A stretch of 56,022 nucleotides of DNA from JAULUH01 sp032111745 (GTDB lineage Bacteria; Chloroflexota; Anaerolineae; JAAEKA01): contig JAULUH010000211.1 in the NCBI GenBank assembly GCA_032111745.1, positions 1-56,022 on the forward strand. Reading direction: 5' to 3'. The translations under genes and the position numbers were made by a program. Under the pieces are notes generated by a model, which saw only the letters and a program-made list of their open reading frames with translations, was not told the origin of the DNA and did not search any database. Positions 50,680 to 56,022 of the stretch are shown one piece after another; the stretch's first letter is position 1; each line of letters starts with the position of its first letter.

Positions 50680-51912
50680 ATGCGTATCACAGCCCGCCTC
50701 CCCGATCTGCTGGCGATCTACCGCGCCGAGCTGCTGGAACGTGTCGTACCCTTTTGGCTGCGCCATGCCGTGGACCAAGAGCACGGCGGCCTCCTGACCT
50801 GCATCGCCGACGACGGCACTGTGCTCAGCACGGACAAGTACATGTGGTCACAGCTGCGCGCGATCTGGACCTTTTCCGCCCTCTACAACCGCATCGAGCG
50901 CCGGCCGGAATGGCTAGACCTGGCCTGCCATCAGTTTGACTTCGCCCGTCGCCACGGCCGCGATCAGGAGGGCCGCTGGGTCTTCGCCGTGGATCAATAC
51001 GGACGCGTGCTGCAGGGGGCCAACAGCATCTACGCCGATGGGTTCGCCATCTATGGCCTCACCGAGCTGGCGCGGGCTCTCGACCAGGCCCCGGGCCACC
51101 CCTGTGCCAGCGCCCAGGAGGCCATCGACCTGGCCCTCGAAACCTATGCCAGCGTGCAACGGCGCCTGGCCGTTCCCGGCAGCTATGGCACGGAGCCCTA
51201 TGCATTACCCCCGGGGATCAAGGCCCATGCCGTATCCATGATCTTCGCCCTGGTCTTCCATGAGCTGGGCCAATACACCGGCAATCGAGAGATCGTCCAG
51301 GCCGGCCTGGCCCACGCCTGCGAGGTCATGGACGTCTACCTCCGGCCCGAGCGCCGCCTGCTCTTCGAGTTCGTGGGCCTGGACAACGCCCTTTGGGACA
51401 CGCCCCAGGGGCGCTCCATCGTGCCCGGGCACGCCATCGAGTCCATGTGGTTCATGATCCACATCTTCGACCAGGCAGGCGAGGCGTCGCGCGTGCGCCA
51501 GGCTATCGAGGCCATCCGCTGGCATGTCGAGCTGGGCTGGGACTCCCGGTACGGCGGCATCGTGCACGCCCGGGATGCCAACGGCGGCCGGCCTTGGTGG
51601 CGCTTCCCGGACCTCAAGCTTTGGTGGCCCCAGACCGAAACCCTCTACGCCCTGCTCCTGGCCTACCAGCACAGCCGGGAGCCTTGGTGCCTGGACTGGT
51701 TCCAGAAAGTCCACAACTACGCTTTTACCCACTACCCGGTGCCGGAGTATGGGGAGTGGACCCAGCGGCTGGATCGCCAGGGACGCCCGATCACCACCAC
51801 GGTGGCCCTGCCGGTCAAGGACCCCTTCCACCTGCCCCGCGCGCTGATCTATTGTATCGATGCCTTGCAGCAGTTGGTAGTACCCGGCTTTGGGACACCG
51901 GGAAGCCTCTGA
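50680..51912 (+). CDS. AGE-family epimerase/isomerase (N-acylglucosamine 2-epimerase-like)
   Basis: 410 residues, typical for the (alpha/alpha)6-barrel family. Y-M-W-S-Q-L-R-A-I-W-T near 48, the Y-A-D-G-F-A-I-Y-G block near 113, P-G-H-A-I-E-S-M-W with the catalytic His near 250 and W-W-P-Q-T-E near 315 are conserved in GlcNAc 2-epimerases and mannose or cellobiose 2-epimerases. In this operon, next to NagA and NagB, it probably interconverts ManNAc- and GlcNAc-type sugars, though a neutral sugar cannot be excluded. Confidence 0.9.
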   Translation: MRITARLPDLLAIYRAELLERVVPFWLRHAVDQEHGGLLTCIADDGTVLSTDKYMWSQLRAIWTFSALYNRIERRPEWLDLACHQFDFARRHGRDQEGRWVFAVDQYGRVLQGANSIYADGFAIYGLTELARALDQAPGHPCASAQEAIDLALETYASVQRRLAVPGSYGTEPYALPPGIKAHAVSMIFALVFHELGQYTGNREIVQAGLAHACEVMDVYLRPERRLLFEFVGLDNALWDTPQGRSIVPGHAIESMWFMIHIFDQAGEASRVRQAIEAIRWHVELGWDSRYGGIVHARDANGGRPWWRFPDLKLWWPQTETLYALLLAYQHSREPWCLDWFQKVHNYAFTHYPVPEYGEWTQRLDRQGRPITTTVALPVKDPFHLPRALIYCIDALQQLVVPGFGTPGSL

Positions 51913-51921
51913 ACCATTCTC

Positions 51922-53325
51922 ATGCGCCAGCCTAACCTTCTCTTCCTGATCACCGATCAACAGAGCGCCAGCACCGTGGATCACGGCTCCTCTTGCCACA
52001 CGCCGCACCTGGATAAACTGGCTGCGCGCGGCGTGCGCTTCCAGCGGTGCTACGCCACCAACCCCATCTGCTCGCCCAGCCGGGCCAGCCTGTTCACAGG
52101 CCTGCTGCCCCATAGCCACGGCATGGTGGACGTGACCCACGCGGTAGAGCCGTACCGGGCCGAGCTCAAGGCTGGCATTCCCATGTGGCCGCAGCTCCTG
52201 CAGGCTGCCGGCTACCGTACCGCCTATTTCGGTAAGTGGCACGTGGAGCGCAGCAACCGCCTGGACCGTTTCGGCTTCGATATCTACGACGTCGAGCAAT
52301 ACCATACCCTCCAGGGCCTGGTGGAGCGCCGCGACCATATGTTGCTGCGCGGCATGGTGCACCAGCCAGGCTACAAGAACTTCCTACTGTATGGTGTGGT
52401 CGACGAGCCGGCCGAAAGCACCCCCGAGGCCCGCCTGTTCTCCGATGGCATCGCCTTCCTGCAGGAGACGGCCCGGCAACCCGGCCAGCCCTGGGCCCTC
52501 TTTCTCAGCACTGAGGCGCCCCATGATCCGTATGTGGTGCCCGCCGCATATCTCCAGCGCTACGATCCGGCAGCCATCCCTCGTCCAGCCAGCTTCGCCG
52601 ACACCCTGGCTGACCGGCCCACCATCTATCGTCGCATCCAGGCGGTCTGGGAAGCCCTGGCCTGGGACGACTATGCCCTGGCTACCGCCTGCTATTTCGG
52701 CCTGTGCTCGTTGATCGATGATCAGGTCGGCCGCATCCTATCCGCCATCGAGGACATGGGCCAGGACCAGGACACCCTGGTGGTGTATACCTCCGACCAC
52801 GGCGACTACATGGGTGCCCACCGGCTGCTGCTCAAGGGCCTGCCAGCGTTCGAGGAGGTATACCGCGTGCCCCTGATTCTCTGCGGGCCGGGCATGCCGC
52901 GTGGCCGCCAGGTAGATCGAGTCGTGAGTCTCTTGGACCTGGGACGGACTCTCATTCAGCTGGCCACCGGCGATGACTTTCCCTGCCAGGGCCGGTCTCT
53001 CGTGCCGTTGCTGCAGGAGGACGTTGCGACGTGGCAGGATGAGGCCTATGCTGAGATGCAGGGCCAGCGCTTCGCCTACCAGCAGCGCGTCGTATGGCGC
53101 GATCGCTGGAAGTACATCTTCAACACGTTTGACGAGGACGAGCTGTACGACCTGGCCAAGGACCCGCATGAGCTGCATAACCTGGCCGGCGATCCAGCTC
53201 ACGCCGCGGTGTTGCGCAGCATGGCCGCGGCCATGTGGCAGATCGCGCACCGTACCGGAGATACCAACATGGTGCAGGCCCAATACGGCATGTTCCGCTT
53301 CGCCCCCGTCGGGCCGGAGGTGTGA
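51922..53325 (+). CDS. Type I sulfatase (formylglycine-dependent)
   Basis: 467 residues. The start F-L-I-T-D-Q-Q gives the first metal Asp. The maturation motif C-S-P-S-R has Cys50 (C-x-P-S-R), to be converted to formylglycine. G-K-W-H near 107 and S-D-H-G-D-Y-M-G near 290 supply further active-site residues, and the C-terminal half is the usual alpha/beta subdomain. No signal peptide is seen, so it appears cytoplasmic and would desulfate imported sugars. No formylglycine-generating enzyme or anSME is in the window. It lies 9 bases after the AGE gene and 2 bases before nagA. Confidence 0.92.
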   Translation: MRQPNLLFLITDQQSASTVDHGSSCHTPHLDKLAARGVRFQRCYATNPICSPSRASLFTGLLPHSHGMVDVTHAVEPYRAELKAGIPMWPQLLQAAGYRTAYFGKWHVERSNRLDRFGFDIYDVEQYHTLQGLVERRDHMLLRGMVHQPGYKNFLLYGVVDEPAESTPEARLFSDGIAFLQETARQPGQPWALFLSTEAPHDPYVVPAAYLQRYDPAAIPRPASFADTLADRPTIYRRIQAVWEALAWDDYALATACYFGLCSLIDDQVGRILSAIEDMGQDQDTLVVYTSDHGDYMGAHRLLLKGLPAFEEVYRVPLILCGPGMPRGRQVDRVVSLLDLGRTLIQLATGDDFPCQGRSLVPLLQEDVATWQDEAYAEMQGQRFAYQQRVVWRDRWKYIFNTFDEDELYDLAKDPHELHNLAGDPAHAAVLRSMAAAMWQIAHRTGDTNMVQAQYGMFRFAPVGPEV

Positions 53326-53327
53326 GG

Positions 53328-54512
53328 ATGGAGAGTGACACTGAAGCTCTGCCGGTGGGCCGCTATGCCCTGGTGAACGGGCGCCTGGTGCTACCGGACG
53401 GGGTGTGCAAGGGCCAGGCTCTGATCGTTGAGGGTTCGACCATCGCCGGCATCGCCAGCATGGGCGACCTGGGCAGCGATCTGCCGCAGGTCGACGTCGG
53501 CCGCCGCCTGGTGACCCCGGGCCTGATCGACATTCACACCCACGGCGCGTTGGGACATACCTTCAACGAGCCCACGGCCGAGGCCTTCGCCACCATCACG
53601 GCCGAGAACTGCCGTCGCGGTGTAACCTCTCTCCTGGCCACTACGGCCACAGCGCCCATCCCTGATCTCGTCGCCTGCCTGGAGTTCGCCCGGGAGTGGA
53701 TGGGTGAGCCGCGTGACGGCGCCCAGGTGCTGGGAGTCCACCTGGAAGGCCCCTATTTTCACCCGGCCCAGGCCGGAGCCCAGGACCCCGCCAGCCTGCG
53801 TACCCCCGATGACGGCTCGGTCGATCGTCTTTTGGCCCACGCCAGTGTGATCCGCATGATGAGCTTCGCCCCCGAGTTGCCTGGCGCGCTGGCCCTCACC
53901 GCCCGGCTGGCCGCCCTGGGCATCGTGCCGGCCGCCGGCCACAGCATGGCTCGCGACGGCGACGTGCACGCTGCTATGGCCCACGGCCTGCGCCACATCA
54001 TTCACGTCTGGAGTGCCCAGTCCACCACCGTGCGCGAGGGTCCGTGGCGCAAGCCCGGCCTGCTGGAGGCATCCCTGGCCTTTGACGGCCTTACCGTGGA
54101 GATGATCTGCGACAACAAACATCTCCCACCCACGCTGATGCAGCTGGCCGTCAAGGCCGTGGGCACCGCCCGGTTGTGTGCCGTGTCCGACGCCACCAGC
54201 GGTGCCTGCCTGCCTGAAGGTGCCCGCTATCGCATGGGCGACATGACCTACGAGGTGCACGACGGCGTCGGCATGATGCTGGACCGCTCCTCTTTCGCCG
54301 GCAGCACCACCCTTCTGCCCCAGATGGTGCCCATCCTGGTGGATGTGGTGGGGGTATCCGTGCCCGAGGCTATCGCCATGACCAGCCTGAACCCGGCACG
54401 CGCTATCGGCGTCGACGTTCGCAAGGGCAGCCTGGCACCCGGGAAGGACGCCGACGTGGCCATCTTTGACGAGGACTTCAGCGCCTGGCGCGTGATCATC
54501 GGCGGGCGCTGA
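53328..54512 (+). CDS. nagA: N-acetylglucosamine-6-phosphate deacetylase
   Basis: 394 residues from ATG 53328, two bases after the sulfatase stop. Amidohydrolase fold: G-L-I-D-I-H-T-H-G with His70 and His72, H-L-E-G-P-Y-F-H-P with the metal Glu, A-A-G-H-S, and S-D-A-T with the catalytic Asp. Two blocks differ from E. coli NagA: H-V-W-S-A-Q where H-L-F-N-A-M is usual, and D-N-K-H-L-P-P where D-G-x-H is usual. It should remove the acetyl group from GlcNAc-6-P or a related amino sugar phosphate; the variations leave the exact substrate open. Confidence 0.88.
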   Translation: MESDTEALPVGRYALVNGRLVLPDGVCKGQALIVEGSTIAGIASMGDLGSDLPQVDVGRRLVTPGLIDIHTHGALGHTFNEPTAEAFATITAENCRRGVTSLLATTATAPIPDLVACLEFAREWMGEPRDGAQVLGVHLEGPYFHPAQAGAQDPASLRTPDDGSVDRLLAHASVIRMMSFAPELPGALALTARLAALGIVPAAGHSMARDGDVHAAMAHGLRHIIHVWSAQSTTVREGPWRKPGLLEASLAFDGLTVEMICDNKHLPPTLMQLAVKAVGTARLCAVSDATSGACLPEGARYRMGDMTYEVHDGVGMMLDRSSFAGSTTLLPQMVPILVDVVGVSVPEAIAMTSLNPARAIGVDVRKGSLAPGKDADVAIFDEDFSAWRVIIGGR

Positions 54513-54536
54513 GCCCACCCCTTTAGGAGGACACCA

Positions 54537-55328
54537 GTGCCTACCCCCATCCTTGAGACCACCGTTGGCCAACTGCCCGTTAGCATCTTCGCCACCAACG
54601 CCCAGATGGGCCAGGCCGCCGCCATCGAGGCTGCTGCCATCATGGGTCAGGCTATTGCCGAGCGCGGGTTCGCCAATATCATCCTGGCTACCGGCAACTC
54701 GCAGCTGACCTTCTTGCGAGCCCTGCGCTCGCGCCGTGACATCGCCTGGCCGCGCGTGCACGTCTTTCACATGGACGAATACGTCGGCCTGGATCCCGGG
54801 CATCCCGCCAGCTTCCCCAACTTCCTGCAGCGGGAGCTGCTAGACCACGTCGATGCCGGTGCCTTCTTCCCCGTCCCAGCTCCCGTCCAGGGCACCGAGG
54901 CGGCCTGTCAGGAATACGAGGATCTGCTGCGCGCCCATCCGGCCGACCTCTGCGCCATGGGCATCGGCGAGAACGGCCACATCGCCTTCAACGACCCCCC
55001 GTTCGCCGATTTCGACGACCCCCGGTGGGCCAAGGTAGTCCGTCTTGACGATGCGTCGCGGCGCCAGCAGGTGGGCGAGGGCCATTTTGCCAGCCTGGAC
55101 GAGGTGCCCACCCACGCTGTCACTCTGACCATCCCGGCCCTGCTCTCGGCCCGAAGGGTGCTCTGCATCGTGCCCGAGGCCCGTAAGGCCGCGGCCGTCC
55201 AGCGCTCCCTGCGCGGCCCTCTCACCGAGGATTGTCCAGCCTCCATCCTGCCCACCCAAGCCCACGTCCATCTTCTCCTGGACGCCGACTCAGCGGTACT
55301 GGCGTTTCCCTCCGTCAAGACGCGGTAA
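54537..55328 (+). CDS. nagB: Glucosamine-6-phosphate deaminase-like protein
   Basis: 263 residues from GTG 54537, preceded by TAGGAGGA. H-M-D-E-Y-V-G-L near 80 holds the catalytic Asp, and G-I-G-E-N-G-H-I-A-F-N-D near 142 holds the active His. It converts an amino sugar 6-phosphate to a ketose 6-phosphate and ammonia. Asn replaces E. coli Asp141 and Asp replaces Glu148. Such forms occur in some related deaminases, including galactosamine-6-phosphate-type enzymes, so the substrate may not be glucosamine. It is the last gene of the operon. Confidence 0.86.
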   Translation: MPTPILETTVGQLPVSIFATNAQMGQAAAIEAAAIMGQAIAERGFANIILATGNSQLTFLRALRSRRDIAWPRVHVFHMDEYVGLDPGHPASFPNFLQRELLDHVDAGAFFPVPAPVQGTEAACQEYEDLLRAHPADLCAMGIGENGHIAFNDPPFADFDDPRWAKVVRLDDASRRQQVGEGHFASLDEVPTHAVTLTIPALLSARRVLCIVPEARKAAAVQRSLRGPLTEDCPASILPTQAHVHLLLDADSAVLAFPSVKTR

Positions 55329-55353
55329 CGGAATCTTCGCTCTGTGCCGCATC

Positions 55354-55382
55354 TTGTGGACTTGGGCCGGCCTCGATACAAT
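55354..55382 (+). promoter_or_regulatory. Predicted promoter of the last gene
   Basis: TTGTGG (55354-55359), a 17-base spacer and TACAAT (55377-55382). The -35 and spacing are the same as in the promoter at 29845. Transcription should start near 55389, about 80 bases before ATG 55471. Confidence 0.6.
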
Positions 55383-55470
55383 GGCCTCTACCGGTCACTT
55401 GATGCTGGCGTGGAGCATTCACCCAGGCGCAGGCCGCCCGACTACTACTCACCAAGGAGAGGTAACAATC

Positions 55471-55974
55471 ATGACCGTCTTGAGCGACTACACCCCTGAA
55501 GAGCAGAAACTGTTGATGGAGGGCCCGCGACTGGGCGCAGTGGCCGTGGCCGCCGCCAGCCTGGGCAAGGAGCGGGAAACCGCGTCCGAGGGCTTTGCTG
55601 CTGCCGAGTACGTGTTGTCCAGCAAAGGTGACTACCTGGACAATACCCTGATCGGCTCCATCCAGTACGAGCTACAGCAACGCAGCGCCAACGAGGAGCA
55701 CTTCGCCAATTTCATCGATCTGGCCAGTGCACCAGGCGCCAAGGAGGATGCCCTGGCCAAGCTACGCCAGCTGTCCGATCTCCTGGCGGCCAAGTCCAAC
55801 CCGGCCGAAGCCGCAGGCTACAAGGATTGGATCATGAACACAGCCGTGCGCACCAGCGAGGCTGGCGAGGAGGGGGGCGGCTTCCTGGGCTGGGGCGCGG
55901 TCCCGGTGAATGACGCCGAGAAGGAAGCGCTGTCACAGGTGGCAGCTGCCCTGGGCATGGCCAGCACAGGATAG
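55471..55974 (+). CDS. Uncharacterised small helical protein
   Basis: 167 residues from ATG 55471, preceded by AAGGAGAGG. It has no signal peptide or membrane segment. Predicted mostly helical: Y-T-P-E-E-Q-K-L-L at the N-terminus, an Ala-rich helix (about 22-50), then alternating charged helices. A C-terminal E-E-G-G-G-F-L-G-W-G-A segment is followed by E-K-E-A-L-S-Q. It resembles in layout a group of unnamed Chloroflexota and cyanobacterial proteins, from memory only. Function unknown. It is a single-gene unit with its own promoter and a repeat behind it. Confidence 0.7.
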   Translation: MTVLSDYTPEEQKLLMEGPRLGAVAVAAASLGKERETASEGFAAAEYVLSSKGDYLDNTLIGSIQYELQQRSANEEHFANFIDLASAPGAKEDALAKLRQLSDLLAAKSNPAEAAGYKDWIMNTAVRTSEAGEEGGGFLGWGAVPVNDAEKEALSQVAAALGMASTG

Positions 55975-56002
55975 CAAAAACCCACCCGTAGTCCTGCGCA
56001 CA

Positions 56003-56022
56003 GGAGTCGAGGCTTTGGCCGG
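56003..56022. repeat. Partial copy of dispersed repeat at the window end
   Basis: The last 20 bases, GGAGTCGAGGCTTTGGCCGG, are the exact reverse complement of 29681-29700. The element is cut by the window edge. Confidence 0.9.

Noticed and set aside
53391..54803. 470-codon minus-strand frame opposite nagA
   Set aside because: Shadow of nagA and the start of nagB. The conserved metal motifs are all on the plus strand.

Overview
The window is GC-rich, densely coded bacterial DNA, most likely from an aerobic or facultative, heterotrophic member of the Chloroflexota (Anaerolineae/Caldilineae-like). This is inferred from gene content: a trio of PTPS-related/YfhO-like membrane proteins, Thr/Pro-linker LysM and lamin-tail proteins, a large GH13 protein, heme A synthase, a c-type cytochrome lipoprotein, many lipoproteins without outer-membrane export genes, and several families of short palindromic intergenic repeats. 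No rRNA, tRNA, CRISPR array, transposase or phage gene was seen. A run of 10 N followed by 17 C (9709-9735) is an assembly scar.

Region 1 (1-13683, all + strand) is a sugar and sugar-acid catabolic cluster. It holds a Gfo/Idh/MocA dehydrogenase, a small membrane protein, xylulokinase and xylose isomerase, a GlcD-like flavin oxidase, a GlcF-like iron-sulfur partner whose CCG domains have lost every cysteine, and three TIM-barrel isomerase/epimerases (one cut by the window edge). A Tm-1-like (UPF0261) protein, a creatininase-family amidohydrolase, a LarA-type nickel racemase homologue and a TauE/SafE exporter complete it. Together they suggest isomerisation, epimerisation and oxidation of an unusual sugar or polyhydroxy acid, feeding xylulose 5-phosphate into central metabolism.

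Region 2 (13684-26000) is mostly housekeeping. It has a 14-repeat WD40 lipoprotein, DUF72 and heme A synthase (minus strand), and a gamma-class carbonic anhydrase. A minus-strand series follows: lytic transglycosylase, LysM/lamin-tail protein, DUF1992, YbbN/CnoX thioredoxin, cytochrome c lipoprotein, Crp/Fnr regulator, DUF2892 and a thioredoxin-DUF2892 fusion.

Region 3 (26077-37663, + strand) has a 1168-residue GH13-family protein, then a tightly coupled operon of three GT-C-like membrane proteins and a Nudix hydrolase that appears to be transcribed leaderless, then a zinc-ribbon/LysM membrane protein.

Region 4 (37822-42133) is a ferrous-iron uptake operon. A consensus promoter overlapped by a TTTAGG-N4-CCTAAA palindrome precedes a DtxR-FeoA regulator, a predicted membrane-anchored DtxR-like protein with two FeoA domains, and a FeoB split into separate G-domain and permease genes.

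Region 5 (42158-56022) begins with a URO-D-family methyltransferase-like gene transcribed divergently, from a promoter that shares its -35 with the promoter of a large + strand operon. That operon encodes a family-5 ABC importer (lipoprotein, two permeases, two ATPases), a cupin, an AGE-family epimerase, a sulfatase, NagA and NagB, pointing to uptake and breakdown of a sulfated amino-sugar glycan. A small uncharacterised gene with its own promoter and a partial dispersed repeat close the window.
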